From Pseudothermotoga_B sp051235805 (GTDB lineage: Bacteria > Thermotogota > Thermotogae > Thermotogales > DSM-5069): DNA of 64,000 nucleotides. The position numbers and the translations under genes are program-made. Positions 54,542 to 61,694 of the stretch are shown piece after piece. Position 1 is the stretch's first letter. Every line of letters starts with the position of its first letter. The notes under the pieces are model-generated. The model was not told the DNA's origin. It did not search any database and saw only the letters and a list, made by a program, of their open reading frames with translations. Location of the stretch: positions 992,001 through 1,056,000 of the forward strand of contig NZ_JBPNXV010000001.1 in NCBI RefSeq assembly GCF_051235805.1, given 5' to 3'.

Positions 54542-55882
54542 TTACTTGTCATATCTTCCAGCAAGTATAGGTTTCAGTTTTTCAGCAGCTTCATTGCAGA
54601 CCTTTTCGATGTCTTCGTTCCCGTAGAAAATTCTTGTCATCTCCTGACCAAAGATCGTGTTGATCTCCGCAGAGTTTTTCAGATATGCTACAGGATACTT
54701 TCTTGCATATGCATGATACTCAATAACGGCAGCTCTGTACTCAGCTGGATGCAGTTTTGGATCCGTCCACTTTTTTATGTACTCGTCCTTGGTATACCAT
54801 TCAATAGTTGTAGGTTGCCACAACCCGCATCTTATAAGGGTTAGAACATTCTCAGGATCCTGGATGAACTTGTGAAACTCCAAAGCCGCTTTGAGAACTT
54901 CGGGATCCTTAACAGCATCTTTGAAAATGACTATTGGAGTTCCGATTACACCTGTTACCGGTTTTTTGAAATAGGGAAGTGGTGCTAACCCTAACTTCAG
55001 TGATCCCTCTTTAACCATTTCTCCAGCTTCCTGCATAGCCCATTGTCCATCTATGACCATCGCAACTTGACCTGTTTGCAAAGCTATGTTCGTGCTTGGA
55101 AATGCGTCTGATACAGTTGGTGGGGCAGCAGCGTGGTCTTTATACATCAGATCGTAAATCTTCTGAAGGGCTTCTATTGTCTCTGGAGAGTTAATCATCG
55201 GTTTGGTACCAGTTGCGTCGGCAATGTCACCGCCATTTGACCAAATCAACGGAATGAGTGGACACCACCAAAGTGGAATCACGGCACCGTACTGGACAAT
55301 ATTTTTGGAATCAAATCCTGGCTCACCCGGTCTTCTACCTTTGTTGTCGAAGGTCAGCTTTCTCGCCGTTTCAACGAATTTGTCCCACGTCCACTCTTCA
55401 GGTTTCGTCGGAGGATATGGAACCTTCGCTTTGTCAAACAAATCTTTGTTGTAGTAGGTAATCATGAATTCTGCTGCAACCGTGATTCCAGCCACCTTCT
55501 TGCCACCATCGTATCTCCAGTACAATTCTGGCAATTTGTTTGAAAGAAGTGGATCTTGGCTGATAGCTTCTGTTAGATCGTAAAGAATACCTTTCGACGC
55601 CCAATCCAGAACATTTGGTTCGTACAAATATCCTATATGTGGCGGAGTACCAGCAGCAACCATTGCTGTGAGTTTTTCGATATAGTTCGTGGGAATGTGC
55701 ATCGGCGATACCTTGATATCAGGATGTGCTTTGTTGAATCTCGCACAAGCCTCACTAACGACCTTTGCTTCCAGGTCGGTACCCCAAAAGGTGAAAATTA
55801 GCTCGACTGTTTTGGCTGCGAAAGCATTGACTGAAAACATAAGCAAGACAAGACAAACAGTGAAAATTCTCAAAACCCTCAT
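54542..55882 (-). CDS. Carbohydrate-binding ABC protein, first of a tandem pair and first gene of the arabinosyl-hydroxyproline operon
   Basis: This 446-residue sugar-binding protein has a signal peptide (RIFTVCLVLLMFSVNAFAA, then KTVELIFTFWGTDLEAKV). It is a paralogue of the next gene, with the same architecture and many shared segments. The ATG at 55882 is preceded by GGGGGTTAAGG. The AraR-type operator and promoter lie about 125-170 bases upstream, so this gene heads an operon reaching to 44956. Confidence 0.9.
   Translation of the reverse strand: MRVLRIFTVCLVLLMFSVNAFAAKTVELIFTFWGTDLEAKVVSEACARFNKAHPDIKVSPMHIPTNYIEKLTAMVAAGTPPHIGYLYEPNVLDWASKGILYDLTEAISQDPLLSNKLPELYWRYDGGKKVAGITVAAEFMITYYNKDLFDKAKVPYPPTKPEEWTWDKFVETARKLTFDNKGRRPGEPGFDSKNIVQYGAVIPLWWCPLIPLIWSNGGDIADATGTKPMINSPETIEALQKIYDLMYKDHAAAPPTVSDAFPSTNIALQTGQVAMVIDGQWAMQEAGEMVKEGSLKLGLAPLPYFKKPVTGVIGTPIVIFKDAVKDPEVLKAALEFHKFIQDPENVLTLIRCGLWQPTTIEWYTKDEYIKKWTDPKLHPAEYRAAVIEYHAYARKYPVAYLKNSAEINTIFGQEMTRIFYGNEDIEKVCNEAAEKLKPILAGRYDK
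55287..55479. repeat. Near-identical tract shared with 53885-54077 (gene conversion tract, copy 1)
   Basis: This is the partner of the tract at 53885-54077. 192 of 193 bases agree by eye, the exception being a G/A difference at a synonymous-looking site in the EEWTW region. Confidence 0.9.
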
Positions 55883-56005
55883 TACCTTAACCCCCTTTCA
55901 GTGTGTTAGTACCCTCTTCTCAGTCATCTTTTCGAGCACAGGTATGTACACGAAAAGTGAATAGACAAGGAAGAGATTGAGAAACTACAAAAGGCATGTT
56001 AGTAT

Positions 56006-56017
56006 ATGTACGTACAT
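56006..56017 (-). promoter_or_regulatory. AraR-type operator of the arabinosyl-hydroxyproline operon
   Basis: ATGTACGTACAT, identical to the site at 44695-44706 and also preceded on the plus strand by AGTAT. It lies at the predicted transcription start of the 55882-44956 operon. Confidence 0.7.
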
Positions 56018-56022
56018 CTGTG

Positions 56023-56051
56023 AGTTTACAGAAATGATGCTTGCAAGTCAA
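56023..56051 (-). promoter_or_regulatory. Promoter of the arabinosyl-hydroxyproline operon
   Basis: On the minus strand TTGACT (56051-56046) and TAAACT (56028-56023) are 17 bases apart. The AraR-type palindrome begins five bases after the -10. Confidence 0.6.
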
Positions 56052-56212
56052 AGTTGACAAGGGTCAACTCGCAGCCAAAGTAAACCGAAATAACTGATCC
56101 TGTACTCGTTCAAATCCAATTTCTTACTATTGCTCCTAATTTCTTTGATTTTCGCCAGAGATTAATTTTCAACAATCCAAAAGTGGGTCTTTGTCAGCGA
56201 AATCAATGAAGA

Positions 56213-57064
56213 CTATTTTACAGCTCCCAGAGTCAATCCTCTTATCAAATATCGCTGTGTTATGAGTGCAAAGATTATCACTGGTAGCATTGTTACAAGT
56301 CCAGCCGCTGAAAGCGGTCCCCAGGCTACACGCCAGCCAGTTATGTATCTTCCAAGATAGACGGGTAAGGTTTGAGCTGAAGCATTGCTCGTCAAAACCA
56401 AAGCGAGTAAGAACTCACCCCAGCTTTGTATGAAAGCCAGAATTGCTGCGGCAGCAAGACCGGGTGCACTCAACGGCAGCACGACTTGAAGGAATGCTTG
56501 TGTTCTCGATGCACCATCAATGTATGCTGCTTCTTCAATCTCCTGTGGGATTTCGTTGAAAAAGGATATCAGTAACCATATAGAGAGAGCCGTTGTGGGT
56601 ACAAGATACGGCAAGATCAGTGCCCACCAAGTGTTCAGAAGCGATATCTTCGAGAAGATAACATACAAAGGTATAGCGCTCGCAATGGGAGGCAGAAATC
56701 TCATAGATATGAACCAACCAGCCAAGCTTGTACCACCAATCTTTGTTCTGGAAATCGCATAGGCTGCAAAAGCAGCAATAACTGTTGAAACCAAGGAAGT
56801 AGTAGTAGCAACGACTATGCTGTTGCGCAAGAAAGGAATTATCCCAGCTATCGATGTAGTCGTAGTTCCAAAGGTAGTTGAACCTGTGCCCAAAAAGTTC
56901 GAAAGAGTGAATTTCGTCGGCCAGAAGACAGGAGGTGTAGTGAACCATTCAGACTCTTGTTTAAAAGCGGTTATGAGAATCCAGTAAATCGGGAAAAGAA
57001 AGATCGATAGAACAAGAATTGCCACAAGAAATCTGATGATTCGAAGAATCTTTTTGCGCGTCAT
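56213..57064 (-). CDS. Carbohydrate ABC transporter permease, MalG type (probable arabinose transporter)
   Basis: This 283-residue permease has VLSIFLFPIYWILITAFKQESEW, the EAA loop EIEEAAYIDGASRTQAFLQVVLPLSAP and a terminal YLIRGLTLGAVK. The ATG at 57064 has AAGGAG eight bases upstream, and this ribosome site overlaps the end of the preceding permease gene. It is the last gene of a three-gene unit with its own AraR-type operator. Confidence 0.93.
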   Translation of the reverse strand: MTRKKILRIIRFLVAILVLSIFLFPIYWILITAFKQESEWFTTPPVFWPTKFTLSNFLGTGSTTFGTTTTSIAGIIPFLRNSIVVATTTSLVSTVIAAFAAYAISRTKIGGTSLAGWFISMRFLPPIASAIPLYVIFSKISLLNTWWALILPYLVPTTALSIWLLISFFNEIPQEIEEAAYIDGASRTQAFLQVVLPLSAPGLAAAAILAFIQSWGEFLLALVLTSNASAQTLPVYLGRYITGWRVAWGPLSAAGLVTMLPVIIFALITQRYLIRGLTLGAVK

Positions 57065-57069
57065 CTTCA

Positions 57070-57960
57070 TCACTCCTTGGAAAGGCCGAGCTCTTTACCT
57101 ATATTCAGGATTCTTGTGAGTGTATTTATCAATATCGCGCTCACGATTACTAAAATGACACACAAAGCAGAACCATAGCCTATGTTCCACCCATAAGAGA
57201 CCGTTACTTTGTAGGCGTAGAAACTCCATGTCGAAGTAGCCGAACCAGGGCCACCATATGTAGTCATGTAGACCGTATCAAAAGCTCTCAGCACATCGAT
57301 GATCCTCAGCAATAGTGTTACGTATATGATTGGTCTGAGAAGTGGGAGCTCGATATACATAAAAAGTTTCCATCCACTTGCTCCATCAACCTTACCGGCA
57401 TCGAGAATGTCCTTCGGCAGTGCTTGTAACGCAGCGTACAGAATGAGAAAGACAAAAGGTGTCCACTGCCAGATTTCAACTATCATAACAGCCATTCGAG
57501 CACTGTTCAACTTGCCAAACCATTCTATCGGCTGAAAACCAAGAAGCCCCAGAAAATAGTTTATAGGTCCAAAGATGAAATTAAACAGCATCTTCCAACC
57601 GAATCCTCCAACTGCGGCAGGTACCATCATGGGGATAAGGAACAACGATCTGAGAACCTTCTCGCCAAACAGATCACGCAACAGATAGGAAAGTCCCAAG
57701 CCAAAGATCATCTCCAGTGGGACGGCTATGAGAACCAGCAAGATAGTGAATTCGATCGACGATATCGCCAATCTATCTTGAAAGATCTCAAAATAATTTT
57801 TCAGACCGATGAACTGCCCTGTACCTTTTTTTGAAAGATCGAGATTTGTGAAGGAATTGTAGATCATGTATATAAAAGGATAGATGGTCATAACGAGAAA
57901 CAATACAATTGCTGGCAATATCATGAACAAGCCCTTTCTTTTCCTCTGTTGAGATATCAA
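57070..57960 (-). CDS. Carbohydrate ABC transporter permease, MalF type (probable arabinose transporter)
   Basis: This 296-residue permease has the first helix LFMILPAIVLFLVMTIYPFIY, the EAA loop DILDAGKVDGASGWKLFMYIELPLLRP and FDTVYMTTYGGPGSATSTW. The TTG at 57960 has GGAGGG seven bases upstream and gives ISQQRKRKGLF, a normal N-terminus. A longer frame from 58011 would read through the intercistronic hairpin. It lies between the binding protein and the MalG-type permease. Confidence 0.92.
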   Translation of the reverse strand: MISQQRKRKGLFMILPAIVLFLVMTIYPFIYMIYNSFTNLDLSKKGTGQFIGLKNYFEIFQDRLAISSIEFTILLVLIAVPLEMIFGLGLSYLLRDLFGEKVLRSLFLIPMMVPAAVGGFGWKMLFNFIFGPINYFLGLLGFQPIEWFGKLNSARMAVMIVEIWQWTPFVFLILYAALQALPKDILDAGKVDGASGWKLFMYIELPLLRPIIYVTLLLRIIDVLRAFDTVYMTTYGGPGSATSTWSFYAYKVTVSYGWNIGYGSALCVILVIVSAILINTLTRILNIGKELGLSKE

Positions 57961-57990
57961 GATGGTTCCCTCCTCAGTCAGGTGTGAAGA

Positions 57991-58013
57991 GGGTGGGCGA
58001 GGATCACCCACCC
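57991..58013 (-). terminator. Intercistronic stem-loop after the binding-protein gene
   Basis: GGGTGGG and CCCACCC form a 7-bp GC-rich stem with a 9-base loop just after the binding-protein stop. No T-tract is visible. It is the third such hairpin placed after a binding-protein gene in this window. Confidence 0.6.
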
Positions 58014-58023
58014 CGAGGTGTTC

Positions 58024-59352
58024 TCACTTTCCGAGAACCTTTTCCCATTCGGCGGCAAGTTTGTTCAGTGTATCAATTGTCAAAGGAAGTTCTCCAGAGA
58101 GAATCTTTGCAAAGTTTATGTTGCTGATGTCCTCGAGTCTTGGTTCTTCTGGTATTCTTGGTCTGAAGGTCTCATCGGCATAGATCGATGGGAGGACCTT
58201 TACCCAAGGAATCGCTTTTTGTGCCTCTACATCTGCAAGGGTTGATTTTCTCACAGGTGCAATCGCAAATCTGATGAGTTTTTCTTTATCTGCCCACTTT
58301 GATGTAGCAAACTGAATGAACTTGAAGGCTGCCCTTTGTTTCTCCTGTGAGATGAATTTGTTTATGCCAAGAGCCCAGTTACCAGCTACCGAGCGACCCG
58401 GCATTGGGGCAATTCCAATCTTTTCCTCAGCAGGTTGGAGTGCTGGGGATGATTTAAACTGCAGATATGGATTGGTCCATTGTGGTACCATGGCAACTAT
58501 ACCTTTTGCAAAATACTCCAATGTCTCACCGTAGTCAGATCCAAGTGGGTCAGGTGAATAAGGCATCAAAGCCTTCATGTCTTCAAAAGCTTTCAGACCT
58601 AGGTCACTCGCAAAGGCTGGCTTTCTGTCGCTGGTGAAATAGTCTCCATAATCGAGGTCGACTGGTCCAAAACGCGTTATGCCTTCAACACTTCTTCTGT
58701 AAGGACCGAAGAAGATCAAGTACATGTAGAACATGGTGTGTGTTGTGGGGAACATCAACGCAATTCCGTATTGTGTTGGAGAATTCTTGTTAAAGGACTT
58801 GGTGAAATATCTTGCGACATCCACAGCCTCTGCCCATGTCGTGGGAACTCTCAAAGGTCTGCCGAACATCTTTTCAAACTCTTCTTTGTGCTTTGGATTT
58901 TCAAAGAGATCTTTTCTGTAATAGAACAACATGGTGTTGTTAAAATACGGAAAACCAACCAACTTGCCATCCCAGATCCCCAAGTTCTTCGCCAGTGGGA
59001 GGAGATCATCCATGTCATATTCTGGATCAACAAGATCAGGATTCTGTTTGATGAACTCAAACAGATCCACGCAACCTTGACTGACCGCACCAGCAGTCAT
59101 GACATCCCAGTTGAAGACATCGAACGCACCTGATTTTGCGCTGATATCTGCCAGAATTCTTGGATACAGAACTTCCCATGACAGAGTTGTCACATCGACT
59201 TTGATATCGGGGTTCTTCTTCATGAACTCTTGGGCTAACCACTTCAGTGAATCGGCATTGTCAGAACAAGCAACCACACTGATGGTAACTTCTGCGAAGG
59301 CAAGTGCACTCAAGACTGCCAAAACCAATACAACTAGAAGCCTGGACCTCAT
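58024..59352 (-). CDS. Carbohydrate ABC transporter substrate-binding protein, probable arabinose binder
   Basis: This 442-residue family 1 sugar-binding protein has a signal peptide (RLLVVLVLAVLSALAFA, then EVTISVVACSDNADSLKW). It contains DVFNWDVMTAGAVSQGCVDL and YFNNTMLFYYRKDLF. By its place next to araD and araR, under an AraR-type operator, it is the best candidate for the monomeric L-arabinose binder, like AraE of Thermotoga (inference). The ATG at 59352 is preceded by GGGGGAGGTG. Confidence 0.88.
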   Translation of the reverse strand: MRSRLLVVLVLAVLSALAFAEVTISVVACSDNADSLKWLAQEFMKKNPDIKVDVTTLSWEVLYPRILADISAKSGAFDVFNWDVMTAGAVSQGCVDLFEFIKQNPDLVDPEYDMDDLLPLAKNLGIWDGKLVGFPYFNNTMLFYYRKDLFENPKHKEEFEKMFGRPLRVPTTWAEAVDVARYFTKSFNKNSPTQYGIALMFPTTHTMFYMYLIFFGPYRRSVEGITRFGPVDLDYGDYFTSDRKPAFASDLGLKAFEDMKALMPYSPDPLGSDYGETLEYFAKGIVAMVPQWTNPYLQFKSSPALQPAEEKIGIAPMPGRSVAGNWALGINKFISQEKQRAAFKFIQFATSKWADKEKLIRFAIAPVRKSTLADVEAQKAIPWVKVLPSIYADETFRPRIPEEPRLEDISNINFAKILSGELPLTIDTLNKLAAEWEKVLGK

Positions 59353-59455
59353 AGCAACACCTCCCCCAGATGATATATGAGTTTTCGCTTGTGCGAAGAA
59401 CTTTTATGAAACCACCCTTGTAACCCCATTACACGGCAAAAACCAACATACGTAT

Positions 59456-59467
59456 TGATACGTACAT
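59456..59467 (-). promoter_or_regulatory. AraR-type operator of the arabinose ABC operon (degenerate left half)
   Basis: TGATACGTACAT keeps the TACGTACAT right part of the ATGTACGTACAT box but has three changes in the left half. It lies about 10 bases downstream of a TATAAT box. Confidence 0.55.
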
Positions 59468-59476
59468 TCCAATTAG

Positions 59477-59504
59477 ATTATACTTTTCTATGCAGGTAAG
59501 ACAA
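59477..59504 (-). promoter_or_regulatory. Promoter of the arabinose ABC operon
   Basis: On the minus strand TATAAT (59482-59477) is preceded at 16 bases by TTGTCT (59504-59499). The -10 is perfect; the -35 is moderate. The operator follows at the expected start point. Confidence 0.55.
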
Positions 59505-59761
59505 AAGCTCAAAATGAGCCGATATGGTATGAATTATTTCAAGCAATCGGGAGAAAGTTCCCATCTTCTTGTGTTCTCTCTGCTTTGCTGTGTTTTTCTT
59601 CAAATATCTCTTTGAAGCAATAACTGATTCAAATTCAAGATGAAGATCGTTGGCGAGTTAACCGTGAACCGAGATGAATGAATTCAAAAAACTTTTGATT
59701 TCTATACTTGAACTGTCGTAAAACAACTGTTCTACGATCACAATGGGTTTGAACAAAACCC

Positions 59762-60400
59762 TTACCTCTGCCCGTATTTCGTATGATACTGAAGGTTTAA
59801 TCTATCGATCTCAGACGTATCGAGTTGCTCAACGTTTTCCCTTAGAAGAACGAAGTAACTCATCTTAGCGACTTCTTCAAGAAAGATGGCTTTCTTTAGC
59901 GCATCATCCAACGATTCACCTACAACTATCACTCCATGTCTTTTTAGCAAGACCGTTCCTGACTTTCCTATCACCTTCAAAACAGCTTTACCGATAGCTT
60001 CTGAACCAACTGGTGCATATTCGCTGACTGGTATCTCTTCACCAAAAACATCAGCATGTGCGGTGCACAAAACTGGTATTGTTCTCCCCAGTACTGCAAA
60101 AGCAGTTGCAAAAGTTGAATGCGTGTGTATGATACTTTTTGCCCAATCAAGGTGTTTGTACAAATAGAGATGTGTAGCGGTATCAATCGATGGTTTCTTG
60201 GTCCCTTCAATGGTTTCCCCTTGAAGATCAACCACAATCATATCCGCTGGTTTCAGAAGAGAGTAAGGAACTCCCGAAGGCTTTATGATCACTTTATCAT
60301 CGATTCTCAAACTCACATTCCCACTGGTGTACGCAACCAAGCCGTATTTTTCAAGAGTCATGTGAGCTTCATAGAGTAATTGTTTTTCAGCCTCGTACAT
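59762..60400 (-). CDS. araD: L-ribulose-5-phosphate 4-epimerase (class II aldolase family)
   Basis: AraD converts L-ribulose 5-phosphate to D-xylulose 5-phosphate. The 212-residue class II aldolase/epimerase has the phosphate loop YTSGNVSLR, KPSGVPY, Asp73 in PSIDTATH, and zinc ligands His92 and His94 (IIHTHSTF) and His155 (LLKRHGVIV). Fuculose-phosphate aldolases share the fold, but cotranscription with araR in an arabinose locus favours the epimerase. The ATG at 60400 has GAGG eight bases upstream. The GTG/ATG at 60409/60406 overlap that site. The araR stop lies just upstream. Confidence 0.88.
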   Translation of the reverse strand: MYEAEKQLLYEAHMTLEKYGLVAYTSGNVSLRIDDKVIIKPSGVPYSLLKPADMIVVDLQGETIEGTKKPSIDTATHLYLYKHLDWAKSIIHTHSTFATAFAVLGRTIPVLCTAHADVFGEEIPVSEYAPVGSEAIGKAVLKVIGKSGTVLLKRHGVIVVGESLDDALKKAIFLEEVAKMSYFVLLRENVEQLDTSEIDRLNLQYHTKYGQR

Positions 60401-60410
60401 CTTCATCACC

Positions 60411-61472
60411 TCAATTTTGAGGATTCATCAGAGCAACTGAGTTTCTCACGATCAACTCAGGTTGCAAGACACATTTTTCTGCTTTTTCACCATGAAGCAT
60501 CTTCAGCAGGATTTCAACAGCCTTTCTTCCCACTTCTTCTTTTGGATGGGCAAAGGTTGTCAGAACATCTCTGAAATCACCTATTGGTGCGTCGTCAAAA
60601 CCAATGACCGATAGATCATCTGGTATTTTCAATCCGATTCGCTTTGCGACAAGTTGAAGCTGTAACGCTGTGGCGTCGTTATAGCAGAAAATGGCTGTTG
60701 GACGAATCTGGTTGGGCATACTCAAAAGCTCGTAGGCATTTTGCATTGGAGCTCCCGTGAACTCAGATACGTTGAAAGACTTTTCGTAAATTTTCTCAAA
60801 GCCAAGTTGTCTTGCCCTTTCTATGAAACTCATCGCCCTTGTTACGCTCGGCAAGTGGATAGATTTGTACAAAACGGCAACTCTTTTGTGCCCATGTTCA
60901 TGAAAGATCTCTGCAGCCCTTGTTCCCCCAAAGGCATCATCTAATGTCACGCTTCCACAGTCGCTGATCTTCCAATCGCTGTGCACTAAAACAACCTTGA
61001 TGCCCTCTCTTACCAGCAACTCAAGATAATCTTTGTTTGAACGTTTCGTGGCACTGTAAACAGGATCGACTATCAAACCGCTCACACCCGACTCAACCCA
61101 TTCGGTGATTATCTGTCTTTCTTTGTTCGGATCTTCTGAAGCATTTCCAAGTAGCATTTTGTAACCATTTCTGAACAAGTAATCTTCTGCCCCGAGCACA
61201 ACATAAGGAAAGATGTAACTGGTAATCTGTTGGACAACTATGCCAATTGTCTGGTTTTCTCTCTCCGCGTTCACAAATGTGCCGACACCAGGTTTTCTGA
61301 CAATAACACCTCTAACGGCAAGTCTATCAAGAGCCTTGCGGACGGTTTCTCTACTTGCGTTGTATTGTTCCATTAACTCTTTTTCAGTGGGTAGCCTCCC
61401 ACCAGCCGAGTATCTCCCGGATTTCAGCTCTTTTATCAGCGCTTGTTCTATGAATTTGTATTTTGGAACTAT
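60411..61472 (-). CDS. araR: AraR-type transcriptional repressor (GntR DNA-binding domain, LacI-type ligand domain), non-canonical start codon
   Basis: The regulator has an N-terminal GntR winged helix (LPTEKELMEQYNASRETVRK, residues about 28-47) and a LacI/periplasmic-binding effector domain, the pairing that defines AraR. It should sense L-arabinose and repress the locus. No ATG, GTG or TTG exists in frame between the TGA at 61481-61479 and the helix. The frame reads ATC ATA GTT CCA AAA TAC, and GGAGG lies six bases before ATC and nine before ATA. ATA (61472) aligns with the Met of the IVPKY/MLPKY family start. An ATG at 61373 would remove much of the DNA-binding domain. An operator lies upstream, implying autoregulation. 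Confidence 0.85.
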   Translation of the reverse strand: MVPKYKFIEQALIKELKSGRYSAGGRLPTEKELMEQYNASRETVRKALDRLAVRGVIVRKPGVGTFVNAERENQTIGIVVQQITSYIFPYVVLGAEDYLFRNGYKMLLGNASEDPNKERQIITEWVESGVSGLIVDPVYSATKRSNKDYLELLVREGIKVVLVHSDWKISDCGSVTLDDAFGGTRAAEIFHEHGHKRVAVLYKSIHLPSVTRAMSFIERARQLGFEKIYEKSFNVSEFTGAPMQNAYELLSMPNQIRPTAIFCYNDATALQLQLVAKRIGLKIPDDLSVIGFDDAPIGDFRDVLTTFAHPKEEVGRKAVEILLKMLHGEKAEKCVLQPELIVRNSVALMNPQN

Positions 61473-61491
61473 GATCGCTCACCTCCAAGTA

Positions 61492-61503
61492 AGGTACGTA
61501 CAT
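61492..61503 (-). promoter_or_regulatory. AraR-type operator of araR (autoregulation)
   Basis: AGGTACGTACAT differs from ATGTACGTACAT by one base. It lies directly downstream of the araR -10 box. Confidence 0.65.
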
Positions 61504-61504
61504 T

Positions 61505-61533
61505 ATTTTACGCTGATTTTTAAGTCAAGTCAA
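61505..61533 (-). promoter_or_regulatory. Promoter of araR-araD
   Basis: On the minus strand TTGACT (61533-61528) and TAAAAT (61510-61505) are spaced 17 bases. The predicted start falls in the operator. Confidence 0.6.
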
Positions 61534-61658
61534 ATTTGGTTCTCCTGACTCTATCGAAGATGAGTTTTCTATCTCTCAGAACCAAATTTGAAGACTTGCA
61601 CCTGCATTAGAGAAACAGAGAGGTTATTATCATCTTATTGAAATAGTAAGCAGTTCAG

Positions 61659-61687
61659 TTGACTCTCAGAGAGATGGTTGTTAAATA
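61659..61687 (+). promoter_or_regulatory. Possible promoter of popT, perhaps giving a leaderless mRNA
   Basis: TTGACT (61659-61664) and TAAATA (61682-61687) are 17 bases apart. Transcription would start at about the ATG at 61695, which also lacks a ribosome site. Confidence 0.3.
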
Positions 61688-61694
61688 AGATTAG

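Larger units (their letters stand above)
55883..56212. other. Intergenic region with promoter and operator of the arabinosyl-hydroxyproline operon
   Basis: This 330-base gap holds the promoter and AraR-type site described separately. No gene is seen. I see no convincing terminator for the permease gene that ends at 56213. Confidence 0.5.
59353..59761. other. Intergenic region between araD and the arabinose ABC operon
   Basis: This 409-base gap holds the promoter and operator described separately, and a small inverted repeat GCTCA-AAA-TGAGC at 59507-59519 just upstream of the -35. After the araD stop a 6-bp stem (GGGTTT/AAACCC, 59745-59761) could weakly end the araRD transcript. No gene is seen. 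Confidence 0.4.

Noticed and set aside
53885..55479. The long near-identical tract considered as an insertion element or CRISPR-like repeat
   Set aside because: It is wholly inside two homologous coding sequences in the same frame and position, so recombination between paralogues explains it.
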